DNA of 64,000 bases from assembly GCA_900548285.1 (NCBI GenBank), contig URKE01000003.1, forward strand, positions 1-64,000. The letters are read 5' to 3'. Shown here piece after piece: positions 33,431-41,562 of the stretch. Both the position numbers and the translations under genes were made by a program. The notes below the pieces were generated by a model that ran no database searches, was not told where the DNA came from, and saw only the letters and a program-made list of their open reading frames with translations. The stretch comes from an uncultured Eubacteriales bacterium. Lineage in GTDB: Bacteria; Bacillota; Clostridia; Christensenellales; Borkfalkiaceae. Position 1 is the first letter of the stretch. Each line of letters begins with the position of its first letter.

Positions 33431-34259
33431 TTTTCAATTCCTTATATATATCGGTATATCTCGTATACCTTTCTTTGTTTATTTTTCCGCTCGAAACAGC
33501 GTTTTTTATCGCGCAATCGGGTTCGTTCGTATGTCTGCAATCGGAAAATTTGCATTCTCCGAGATAAGGCAGAAATTCGGGATAAGAATGAGGCAGTTCG
33601 TCCTCGCCGAGCGCAATATCGATAGCCGAAAATCCCGGCGTATCCATAATTTCGACTCCGTTTTTTTCGATTATTTCCGAAACCGTTGTAGTTTGTTTGC
33701 CGCGCTCCGTTTTTTTGCTCAACTCGCCAACCTGTCTGTTTTCACCCGAAACGCAATTCAAAATCGACGTTTTCCCGACGGCAGACTGCCCCGAAAAAAC
33801 AATGAGTTTACCGGCAAAAGCCGAAAACAGTTCGTTGATTCCTTCGCCTGTTTTTGCCGAAACCTTATAAATTCCGGAAACCGCTCCCGAATAATTCTCT
33901 TCGACACGCTTTGCATTTTCGGATTCGAGGTCGAGTTTATTGACGATAAGCACGACGTCAATCGAATTAATCGTACAAATTCCGATAAGTTTATCGATAA
34001 GATAAAAATCCGGTTCGGGCGGCCTGCCGACGACTATCGCGACGATATCGACGTTTGCGACGTTGGGGCGTTTCAATTTGTTTTTTCGCGGTAAAACGTC
34101 GATAATAACGCCGTTTTCCGTCGTTACGAAATCACCCGTCGAAATGCCGTCCGATTTAATTTTCAACGCGCCTTTCGCCGAGCAAATCTCCGTTCCTGCG
34201 TCCGATTTGACGAAATACTTACCGGAATGAATTTTTATTACTCTTCCTTTAATCAGAAT
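33414..34259 (-). CDS. rsgA: Ribosome small-subunit GTPase RsgA, probable AUU start
   Basis: RsgA is a circularly permuted GTPase that checks 30S maturation. G4 NKLD precedes G1 GQSAVGKTS and G3 DTPGF; the C-terminal zinc domain has CKFSDCRHTNEPDC. The first conventional start in frame, TTG 34166, would remove half of the N-terminal OB fold. Upstream codons stay open and encode KGRVIKIHSGKYFVKSD, a normal RsgA beginning. The only starts there are ATT 34259 or CTG 34256, six and nine bases after a GGGGAGG site. ATT gives 281 residues. The gene then overlaps the rlmN end by 11 bases. Confidence 0.85.
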   Translation of the reverse strand: MLIKGRVIKIHSGKYFVKSDAGTEICSAKGALKIKSDGISTGDFVTTENGVIIDVLPRKNKLKRPNVANVDIVAIVVGRPPEPDFYLIDKLIGICTINSIDVVLIVNKLDLESENAKRVEENYSGAVSGIYKVSAKTGEGINELFSAFAGKLIVFSGQSAVGKTSILNCVSGENRQVGELSKKTERGKQTTTVSEIIEKNGVEIMDTPGFSAIDIALGEDELPHSYPEFLPYLGECKFSDCRHTNEPDCAIKNAVSSGKINKERYTRYTDIYKELKNGKKR

Positions 34260-35301
34260 ACCGTTCCTCCCCTAAATACTTCCGTCTGAGTTGTCCGCAC
34301 GCGCCGTCGATATCGACGCCCATCTGCCGTCTGACCGTAGCGGATAATCCGCCCTTTTCAAGTAAACCGAGAAATCTGTAAGCGTCTTTATCCGAAGTCG
34401 CTTCGAGATTTTTCTCCTTTACTTCGTTCAGCCTGATAAGATTAACGTGACAATGTCTGCCTTTTAAAAGTCTGATGAGTTCGTCGGCGCATTCTTTTCC
34501 GTCGTTCTGCCCCTTTACGAGCGAATATTCGAATATATACCTTCTGCCTGTTTTTTTGAAATACGCGGCGCACGCGTCGAGTATTTCGCTCACCTTGTAT
34601 TTTTTCGCTATCGGCATAAGTTCTTTCCTCTTTTCATCGAAGGGGTTATGCAAAGACACGGTTAGATTGACGTCCAAACCTTCATCGGCGAGTTTATAAA
34701 TCTGCGGAACAAGCCCGCACGTGGAAAGACTGACGTTCCTCGGACTTACGTTCAGACCGTTTTCATCCGCAAGCAGCCGTATAAATTTGACCGTGTTATC
34801 ATAATTATCGAGCGGTTCGCCGCTTCCCATCAGAACGACGTTAGTCACACTCCTCTTGTCCGCTGTTCCGCCGAGAAATTTGTTTACGGCGATTATTTCG
34901 GAATAAATCTCTCCGGCAGTCAGATTCCTGACCAGTCCGCCTATACCGGACGCGCAGAACGCGCAACCCATTCTGCAACCGACCTGCGTGGAAACGCATT
35001 GCGTATTGCCGTATTTATACCGCATAACGACGCCTTCGATAACGTTTCCGTCGCTGAGCCTGAAAAGCATTTTTTTCGTGCCGTCAATCTCCGAGGTTTT
35101 GACCTTGATTATTTCGACTGCGCTATCTGCGTAAGTTTCGAGAAGTTTTTCGCGGAAAGACTTCGATATGTCGGATATTTCCGATATTTTTTTGCCCTGA
35201 GCAAGCCCTTTGAACAACTGAATCGCTCTGTATGGTTTCTCGCCGTAGGAAAGAACGAGTTCTTTAAGTTCGTTCACGCTCAGGTCTTGTAATATTTTCA
35301 T
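34249..35301 (-). CDS. rlmN: Dual-specificity RNA methyltransferase RlmN
   Basis: RlmN is a radical-SAM enzyme that makes 2-methyladenosine at 23S A2503 and tRNA A37. The 350-residue protein has the cluster motif CRMGCAFCASG, MGSGEPLDNYDN, and a C-terminal GVDIDGACGQLRRKY. The late cysteine of that segment acts in methyl transfer. It lies between rsmB and rsgA; prpC and prkC, which usually separate rlmN from rsgA, are absent. Its last codons contain the ribosome site for rsgA. Confidence 0.96.
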   Translation of the reverse strand: MKILQDLSVNELKELVLSYGEKPYRAIQLFKGLAQGKKISEISDISKSFREKLLETYADSAVEIIKVKTSEIDGTKKMLFRLSDGNVIEGVVMRYKYGNTQCVSTQVGCRMGCAFCASGIGGLVRNLTAGEIYSEIIAVNKFLGGTADKRSVTNVVLMGSGEPLDNYDNTVKFIRLLADENGLNVSPRNVSLSTCGLVPQIYKLADEGLDVNLTVSLHNPFDEKRKELMPIAKKYKVSEILDACAAYFKKTGRRYIFEYSLVKGQNDGKECADELIRLLKGRHCHVNLIRLNEVKEKNLEATSDKDAYRFLGLLEKGGLSATVRRQMGVDIDGACGQLRRKYLGEERYSD

Positions 35302-35308
35302 TTTTAAC

Positions 35309-36559
35309 CTATTTTTCGGATTTTTTGAACTTGCAGAAGTAAAAGCCCGCGCCGAATGACAAATCGGGCAAAAAAGATACGCCGGCTTTCATTTTCAGAT
35401 GATTAAGTTTCGGCTCTGTTTCACACTCGGCGAAATCGGCGTGTTTCCGTAGAAATTCCAGACAAACGCTCTCGTTTTCGCTTTTGAAAACGGAACAGGT
35501 GGAATAGTAAAGATAGCCGCCCCTTTTGACATAACGCGAACAGGTTTCGAGGATTTTTAACTGAGTTTCGGATATTTTTTCGACGTCCCCTTCCGTTCTT
35601 CTCAGTTTAATGTCGGGATTGTCTTTTATGACGCCATATCCGCTGCACGGAACGTCGCATAAAACGGCGTCGAACTTTTCGGAATATTCCTCGTCATATA
35701 TCGACGAATCCTTGCAGACGACCGTAATATTGGTCTTATTCATTCGGCGAGCGTAATCTTTTATCAATTCAACCCTGTGTTCGTGCAGTTCAAACGAAGT
35801 GACCGTGTCGAATTTATCGGCAAGGTTTACGCTCTTCCCGCCCGGCGCCGCGCACGCGTCGAGCAAAGCGTTTCCGTTTCCGACCATATCGCAAATCGCA
35901 ACGCTTCCTATAGACTGAAACGTGTAAATACCTTTATCGAAATCCGAATCCCTTTTAAACCCTTTAACGAAAAAAGTGTTGAAAAACGGCGTCTTTTCAT
36001 ATATCCAACGTTTGTTTTCGAGATATTCTTCGCCGTTTACCGACGAATTGAATCTGACGGTCGTCATCTCGGAATCCGCGCGCATAATCTTTTCCGCGGT
36101 TTCCTTTCCGTAATCGGAGCAAAGCCTTTTTACGGCGAAAATCGGATAGGAATATTTAACGGAAAGTCTTTGTATCTCATCGGTGGGTTCTGCCATCTTG
36201 TAAGAAGCGTATTTCCTTAAAAAAGCGTTCACAAAGCCGGACGTGCCGCCTTTACCAAGTTTTTTTATGAGTTCAACCGCCGCATCCACAACCGCGTAAG
36301 GCGCGGTTTTGAGATATTTTATCGAATACATTGCGATTTTCAGAATTATACGAACCGCCTGCTTCGGTCGTTTGTCGCACAATTTTAAAAAAACGTATTC
36401 GAACTCAACGTCCCTGTCAAGAACGCCGTAACAGATTTTCGTCGTATGCGCCCTGTTCTTCTCCTCGATAAAAACGTCCGGCATTGCCTGTTTTAAAAAA
36501 GCGCCGTCTGAATACACAAGAAAAAGAACACGGTAACTATCGTAAAAAACGTTAATCAT
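35309..36559 (-). CDS. rsmB: 16S rRNA (cytosine967-C5)-methyltransferase RsmB
   Basis: RsmB methylates C967 of 16S rRNA. The 416-residue protein has an N-terminal NusB-like helical domain (about 1-130), then a Rossmann methyltransferase with DACAAPGGKS (SAM), CDVPCSGYG (catalytic Cys) and YYSTCSVFKSEN (second Cys). The N-terminal domain is more divergent than the catalytic part. It overlaps fmt by 4 bases and is 7 bases from rlmN, in the conserved def-fmt-rsmB-rlmN order. Confidence 0.94.
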   Translation of the reverse strand: MINVFYDSYRVLFLVYSDGAFLKQAMPDVFIEEKNRAHTTKICYGVLDRDVEFEYVFLKLCDKRPKQAVRIILKIAMYSIKYLKTAPYAVVDAAVELIKKLGKGGTSGFVNAFLRKYASYKMAEPTDEIQRLSVKYSYPIFAVKRLCSDYGKETAEKIMRADSEMTTVRFNSSVNGEEYLENKRWIYEKTPFFNTFFVKGFKRDSDFDKGIYTFQSIGSVAICDMVGNGNALLDACAAPGGKSVNLADKFDTVTSFELHEHRVELIKDYARRMNKTNITVVCKDSSIYDEEYSEKFDAVLCDVPCSGYGVIKDNPDIKLRRTEGDVEKISETQLKILETCSRYVKRGGYLYYSTCSVFKSENESVCLEFLRKHADFAECETEPKLNHLKMKAGVSFLPDLSFGAGFYFCKFKKSEK

Positions 36560-37530
36560 CTTTTTTTGTTTTCGTCAGCGTCTGCGTTATTGTTTCCGGC
36601 AGAAAAAACATCTCCGGCAAGGATTTTCCTTCCGTTGAGAAAATCTCTCGCGGCAAGTCTTTTCCCGCCTTCTTCCTGAAGTTCAAGAATTTCAACCGCC
36701 GAAGAGCCGCAAGACACGATAAGTCTTTTATCCGCAAAAATTACTTCGCCGGCTTTTGCTTTTTTTGTTCCGTCGGGAAAATCGCTCGCTTGTTTTGCCC
36801 TGTAAAACTTATATTTTTTGCCCTTGCAGAAAGAATACGCAAGCGGATACATTCCGTTGATAAAATTCGCCGTTTCTTTGCCGGAACCCTTGAAATCGAC
36901 TACGGTGTTCTCTTTTTTTATGGTCCTGACAACGTTGGCAAGGCTGTCGTCCTGCTTTGTATACGACGCCTCGCCGTTTTCAATCGACGAAAGAACTTCG
37001 TTTATATGCTCCGCGCCGATATCGGAAAGCCTTTCGGCAAGTTCGGCTGAGGTTTCGCATTCCTTGATTTCCGTTTTGTAAGCGCGGATAATATCGCCCC
37101 TATCAAGCCCCTCTTCGGTTTTCATAAACGTAACGCCCGTTTCCGTTTCGCCGCAGACGATAGCGTACTGAATGGGCGCGGCTCCGCGATATTTGGGCAA
37201 CAGCGAAGCGTGAATATTGATTACGCCGAATTTACAGACGTCGAGAATGTCTTTTGTGAGAATCTGTCCGTATGCGCAGGTAACCATAATATCCGCGTTG
37301 AATTTCATCAATTCTTCCGCCCCGCCGTTACGGATTTTTTCATATTGCAGAACGGGGATTCCGTATTTTTCCGCAACGACCTTGGTCGGCGGCGGCGTTA
37401 TTACCGCTTTTCTTCCGACGGGTCTGTCCGGCTGACATACAACCGCGACCACTTCGTGTATACCCGATTTTATTACGCTTTCGAGCGGTTTTACGGCAAA
37501 TTCGGGCGTGCCGAGATAAATCACCTTCAT
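36556..37530 (-). CDS. fmt: Methionyl-tRNA formyltransferase
   Basis: Fmt formylates initiator Met-tRNA using 10-formyl-tetrahydrofolate. The N-terminal domain has MKVIYLGTPEFAV, CQPDRPVGR and the catalytic NIHASLLPKYRGAAPIQ with a later GLDRGD. The C-terminal domain binds tRNA. The frame could start at 37542, inside def. ATG 37530, directly after the def stop (TAAAATG), gives the standard N-terminus and 324 residues. It works with def, its neighbour, and depends on folD at 13 kb. Confidence 0.95.
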   Translation of the reverse strand: MKVIYLGTPEFAVKPLESVIKSGIHEVVAVVCQPDRPVGRKAVITPPPTKVVAEKYGIPVLQYEKIRNGGAEELMKFNADIMVTCAYGQILTKDILDVCKFGVINIHASLLPKYRGAAPIQYAIVCGETETGVTFMKTEEGLDRGDIIRAYKTEIKECETSAELAERLSDIGAEHINEVLSSIENGEASYTKQDDSLANVVRTIKKENTVVDFKGSGKETANFINGMYPLAYSFCKGKKYKFYRAKQASDFPDGTKKAKAGEVIFADKRLIVSCGSSAVEILELQEEGGKRLAARDFLNGRKILAGDVFSAGNNNADADENKKR

Positions 37531-37531
37531 T

Positions 37532-37987
37532 TTATGCGTCATCCCTTAAATTATTTGCTTTATCGACGTACAGAATACCGTCAAGATGATCGTTTTCGTG
37601 GCAAATGGCGCGAGCGGTAAATTCGCGCGCGACGAGTTTGAATTTTTTTCCGAATCTGTCGAACGCCTCAACGGTAACTTTGTTCGGACGCTTTACGTCG
37701 CCCCACTTTCCTTTAACCGAAAGACAACCCTCCACGCCGTACTGCGAACCCGATACGCCGAGAATTCTCGGGTTGATAAATTCAAAATAACCGTCGTCGG
37801 TCTGCACGATAAAAACCCTGATGTTCTTTCCGACCTGCGGCGCGGCAAGCCCCGCGCCTTGAGCGAACTCGAGCGTTTCTTTCATATCGTCGAGCAATTT
37901 TATCAGGTTAAGATCGATATTTTCAACCTTTTCGCATTTCTGTCTTAAAATCGGGTCGCCTATCTGTAAAATTTCAAGTTTAGCCAT
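37532..37987 (-). CDS. def: Peptide deformylase
   Basis: Def removes the formyl group from nascent N-termini using Fe2+ or Zn2+. The three motifs are present: GAGLAAPQVG, EGCLSV (Cys ligand) and HENDHLDG (two His ligands and the catalytic Glu). ATG 37987 has GGAGA six bases upstream and is preferred to the ATG two codons earlier; it gives 151 residues. It lies between priA and fmt, the usual Bacillota order. Confidence 0.96.
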   Translation of the reverse strand: MAKLEILQIGDPILRQKCEKVENIDLNLIKLLDDMKETLEFAQGAGLAAPQVGKNIRVFIVQTDDGYFEFINPRILGVSGSQYGVEGCLSVKGKWGDVKRPNKVTVEAFDRFGKKFKLVAREFTARAICHENDHLDGILYVDKANNLRDDA

Positions 37988-38010
37988 ATTCATTCTCCGA
38001 AAGTATTTAA

Positions 38011-38045
38011 CGCGGCTGAACGGTTAAACGGTTTTAAACCGCGCG
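38011..38045 (-). other. Weak hairpin in the priA-def gap
   Basis: CGCGG (38011-38015) can pair with CCGCG (38039-38043) around a T/A-rich loop with small inner stems. The following T-rich stretch is poor, so it may only attenuate transcription or be fortuitous. Confidence 0.3.
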
Positions 38046-38056
38046 ATATGAATTTT

Positions 38057-40255
38057 TTAATATAAATTAGACGGATTTTCCTCAACGTAGCACAACGCCG
38101 ATGAAGATTTCGATTCCTCCGCCGCGGCGTAAATTTCGTCTTTAACCTTTTCATAATCGCCTGTAAGACGCATCAAAAGTTGATATCTGAATTTGTTTTT
38201 TATGCGTTTCACAGGGCTTTTCATCTTATTGAAAAAAAGAAAATTACCCCTGTTTTCATCGTAAATTTTTGAAGTTTTTACGTAAAGCGTTTTTAAGGTT
38301 TCGAGCGCAATTTCGTCCGATTCCGATTCAACCATAACGCGGACGATCAACGCATACGGCGGGAAACCCGTCACCTTTCTTATCGCTTTTTCTCTCTCGA
38401 AAAAACTTATGTAATTATAATCTATCGCCGACCGAAGAACGTCGTTATCGGGATTGTACGTCTGCAAAACGACTTTTCCCTTTTTGTTCGCCCTGCCGCT
38501 TCTGCCCGCAACCTGAGTTATGAGTTGGAACGTCCTTTCGCCGCTTCTGTAATCGGAAAAATATAAACTCATATCCGCGTCCAGAATACCGACAAGCGTT
38601 ACGTCGGGGAAATCATGCCCCTTGGCAACCATTTGCGTGCCGACGAGAAAATCAGCCTTCCTATCCGAAAACTCTTTTAAAATCTTGAAATGCCCGTCTT
38701 TATTCTGAGTCGTATCGTTATCCATTCTCAGAATTTTTGCCGACGGAAATAACGATTGAAGTTCGGAAACTATTTTCTGCGTTCCCGCGCCGCTGTAACT
38801 GAGATTTACCGAACCGCACTCGGGGCAGGCGGACAACATATTATACGCCGCGCCGCAATAATGGCATTTCAATATACCGTAATCTTTGTGATAATTTAAG
38901 GAAATATCGCAGTTTTTGCATTTTGCCACATAACCGCAGTCACGGCAGATAACTTGCCTTGAATACCCCCTGCGATTATAAAAAACAATTGCCTGCTCGC
39001 CTTTTGCAAGACATTCTCTCAGCCCTTCTCTGAGGTCTGCGGAAAAGATGCTCGCGTTTCCTCTTCTGACCTCTTTGCGCATATCGGCAACGATAAATTC
39101 GGGCAGCTGTTTGCCGTTTATTCTTTTTTTCATTTCGGCGAGTTCATATTCGCCAGAAATCGCTTTATCGTAACTTTCAATCGACGGCGTCGCGCTGCCG
39201 AGAACGACTTTCGCCCCGGAAATCAAAGCGCGTTTTATCGCGACTTCTACGGTCTTATATCTCGGGCTTGTTTCGGCGTCGTAACTCGAATCGTGTTCTT
39301 CGTCGACGATAATCAACCCAACGTTTTCAAGCGGAGCGAATATCGCGCTCCTCGCCCCTATCGCAATTTTTGCTTCTCCCGTTTTGAGTTTAAGCCATTC
39401 GTCATACCTTTCCCCTGCGGATAATCCGCTGTGAAGAATAGACACGCTTCCTTCAAACCGCGCTCTGAGTTGCCCGAGCATTTGCGGAGTGAGCGCGATT
39501 TCGGGAACAAGCATTATCGCCGTTCTTCCGTTTTTAAGACAATCGTTGATAAGACGAAGGTAAACTTCGGTTTTGCCACTACCCGTTACGCCGAATAAAA
39601 GCGTAACGACTTTTTTGGTCGTTTCAACCGTTCCGATCGCTTTTTTCTGTTCGTCGGACAAGGTTACGTTTTTTGAGAAAGCGTCAAGTTCTTTGTATGG
39701 CGTTCTCCCCGCCTTTTCCTGCGATTCGACGAAAAACCCTTTTTGCACGAGCGATCTGATTGCCGACGCGCCGAATTTATCCGTCATCGTCGCTCTTAAC
39801 GCTCTCTTTTCGTCAAAAAGAAACTTTATAGCGTTTTCCTGCGCGGTCGAGCCTTTTCTGAGCGACGAAAGCATTTCGTTTTCGGTTATTCCGTCCGCAA
39901 CGGATAAAGTCGGAACCGTTTTTTCTTTAACCCGTCCACCGCGAAGTTCTGCGGGAATAAACAATCTCAAAGCGGCGGCAAAAGGAACGTGATACGTCTG
40001 TTTTATATATTTCGCCAATGCAAGACAATCCTCGTTTATCGCGGGGAAGTCGTCGAGAACCCGTAAAACGCTTTTGATTTTACCGGGCGGAACGTCGGAT
40101 TTTTCCTTTAGTCCTATCACGAAACCTTCCTTGTTCTGCCGCCCGAAAGGCACTTCGACTCTGCACCCGACCTTGACGTTTTCAAAAGAAAAAGCGTAGT
40201 CGAAAACTCTGTCGGTTTCACTGTGCGCAACGTCGACTATTACTTCGGCAAACAT
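38057..40255 (-). CDS. priA: Primosomal protein N' (replication restart helicase PriA)
   Basis: PriA recognises stalled forks and reloads the replicative helicase. The 732-residue protein has the N-terminal 3'-end-binding domain, then superfamily 2 helicase motifs: GVTGSGKTEVY (Walker A) and DEEHDSSY (motif II). A zinc-binding insert follows with CRDCGYVAKCKNCD and CHYCGAAYNMLSACPECG, eight cysteines in all, and later helicase motifs such as VAGRSGRANKKG. AAGGAGG precedes ATG 40255. It lies between rpoZ and def, as in most Bacillota. Confidence 0.97.
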   Translation of the reverse strand: MFAEVIVDVAHSETDRVFDYAFSFENVKVGCRVEVPFGRQNKEGFVIGLKEKSDVPPGKIKSVLRVLDDFPAINEDCLALAKYIKQTYHVPFAAALRLFIPAELRGGRVKEKTVPTLSVADGITENEMLSSLRKGSTAQENAIKFLFDEKRALRATMTDKFGASAIRSLVQKGFFVESQEKAGRTPYKELDAFSKNVTLSDEQKKAIGTVETTKKVVTLLFGVTGSGKTEVYLRLINDCLKNGRTAIMLVPEIALTPQMLGQLRARFEGSVSILHSGLSAGERYDEWLKLKTGEAKIAIGARSAIFAPLENVGLIIVDEEHDSSYDAETSPRYKTVEVAIKRALISGAKVVLGSATPSIESYDKAISGEYELAEMKKRINGKQLPEFIVADMRKEVRRGNASIFSADLREGLRECLAKGEQAIVFYNRRGYSRQVICRDCGYVAKCKNCDISLNYHKDYGILKCHYCGAAYNMLSACPECGSVNLSYSGAGTQKIVSELQSLFPSAKILRMDNDTTQNKDGHFKILKEFSDRKADFLVGTQMVAKGHDFPDVTLVGILDADMSLYFSDYRSGERTFQLITQVAGRSGRANKKGKVVLQTYNPDNDVLRSAIDYNYISFFEREKAIRKVTGFPPYALIVRVMVESESDEIALETLKTLYVKTSKIYDENRGNFLFFNKMKSPVKRIKNKFRYQLLMRLTGDYEKVKDEIYAAAEESKSSSALCYVEENPSNLY

Positions 40256-40349
40256 ATTTCCTCCTTGAAAACGTAAAAATTTAATCCTGTCGCTAATAAT
40301 GCAAGCCTCGGTTCAGACGCGTGCCGACGGACATCCGATTTACAGAAAA

Positions 40350-40386
40350 ATATAACGGAACAACTCGCTTGTCACGAGCCGTCCCG
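40350..40386 (-). terminator. Terminator after rpoZ
   Basis: In minus-strand RNA 40386-40375 pairs continuously with 40367-40356 (12 bp including three wobble pairs that fail on the other strand). A T-rich stretch follows. Confidence 0.65.
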
Positions 40387-40394
40387 TCGGGTTT

Positions 40395-40598
40395 TTAATA
40401 TTTGGATACGGTTACCTTATCTTCGTAAATTTCCTCGGCAGCCTCGGAAAGGGGCTTTTCTTTGCTCGGAAGTTCCGTTAAACCCTGATTGTGAGCATGG
40501 TCGATAAGTTGCCTTGCTCTCTTGCTTGCCACAACGCAAAGCGCATATTTTGAACCTGTTTTTTCAGCCAATTCGTCTATCGGCGGATAATTAATCAT
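40395..40598 (-). CDS. rpoZ: RNA polymerase omega subunit
   Basis: Omega stabilises RNA polymerase assembly around the beta-prime subunit. The 67-residue protein carries the conserved PPIDELAEKTGSKYALCVVASKRARQL region and a late LSEAAEEIYEDKV. AAAGGAGTGG precedes ATG 40598. It follows yicC by 17 bases. In Bacillota gmk normally lies between yicC and rpoZ and is absent here. Confidence 0.94.
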   Translation of the reverse strand: MINYPPIDELAEKTGSKYALCVVASKRARQLIDHAHNQGLTELPSKEKPLSEAAEEIYEDKVTVSKY

Positions 40599-40615
40599 AA
40601 AACCACTCCTTTGAT

Positions 40616-41491
40616 TTATTCGATATTTTGTACTTGTTCTCTGATTTTTTCGATTTCGTTTTTCAGAGCAAGCGCGAATTTCGTTATTTCTATATCGTTC
40701 GACTTAGAGCAAACGGTGTTAGCCTCGCGGTTGAATTCCTGCATAAGAAAATCAAGTTTTTTACCCACGTCCACATTCTCGCGGCAAACGGCACGAAGTT
40801 GGGAAATGTGGCTTTTAAGCCTCGTTATTTCCTCATCGATGTTCGTTCTGTCCGCAAACAAAGCAACTTCCTGAAGCAGGCGCGATTCGTCGTAATCGGC
40901 AGAACCGAGAATCTCCGTCATACGCTCTTTGATTTTCTGCGAATATTCTTCCTTGATTTTCGGCGCGCGGGCGGAGATTTCGCCGACGAGCCTTTCGACT
41001 TCGTCATCTCTCGCAAGAATGTCCTTTTTGAGTTTTTCGCCCTCGATTTCACGCATTTTTACGAGTTCGTCCAAGGCAAACCCGAGCGTTTTCTTCAAAA
41101 TGTCGCCGATTTTTTCGGCGTTATCGTCCGAAACTTCTTCCGAAACACAATCGGGATTGCGAAGAAGCGACGTCACCGTGAAATCGTTTTCCACACCGAA
41201 CTTTTCGCAAAGCGTTTTCGCCGCAAGAACGTACTGCCTGCACAATCCCTCGTCGATAACGATTTTTTTAGAACCTTCGCTCGTGTCGGAAAAAGTTATG
41301 AAGAGTTCCGCTCTGCCGCGGCTGATGCGCGACTGAACAGTCTTTCTTATCGAATCGTCGAGAGCGACGAAAGCGCGCGGATATTTCGGAATGATATCCA
41401 GAAATCTGTTGTTTACGGTTTTGATTTCGACGGTAAGCGAAATTCCGTTTTCAACGTATTCGGCTTTGCCGTAACCGGTCATACTCTGCAT
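40616..41491 (-). CDS. YicC/YloC family endoribonuclease
   Basis: YicC-type proteins are stress-linked endoribonucleases. The 291-residue protein opens with the invariant MQSMTGYGKAE and NNRFLDI, and ends with the YicC C-terminal domain (LDFLMQEFNREANTVCSKS and an EIEKIREQVQNIE tail). Length matches the family. It has its own sigma-A promoter overlapping the end of ligA; its ribosome site is weak. It heads the yicC-rpoZ run, with remA and gmk missing. Confidence 0.93.
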   Translation of the reverse strand: MQSMTGYGKAEYVENGISLTVEIKTVNNRFLDIIPKYPRAFVALDDSIRKTVQSRISRGRAELFITFSDTSEGSKKIVIDEGLCRQYVLAAKTLCEKFGVENDFTVTSLLRNPDCVSEEVSDDNAEKIGDILKKTLGFALDELVKMREIEGEKLKKDILARDDEVERLVGEISARAPKIKEEYSQKIKERMTEILGSADYDESRLLQEVALFADRTNIDEEITRLKSHISQLRAVCRENVDVGKKLDFLMQEFNREANTVCSKSNDIEITKFALALKNEIEKIREQVQNIE

Positions 41492-41533
41492 AAAACACCA
41501 ACCAAGACAAACGTTTTTACTTTATACCGACAT

Positions 41534-41562
41534 ATAATAACACATTTTTTGAAAAATATCAA
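41534..41562 (-). promoter_or_regulatory. Sigma-A promoter of yicC-rpoZ
   Basis: TTGATA (41557-41562) and TATTAT (41534-41539) on the minus strand are separated by 17 bp, with a TGT extended -10. It overlaps the ligA stop. Confidence 0.7.
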
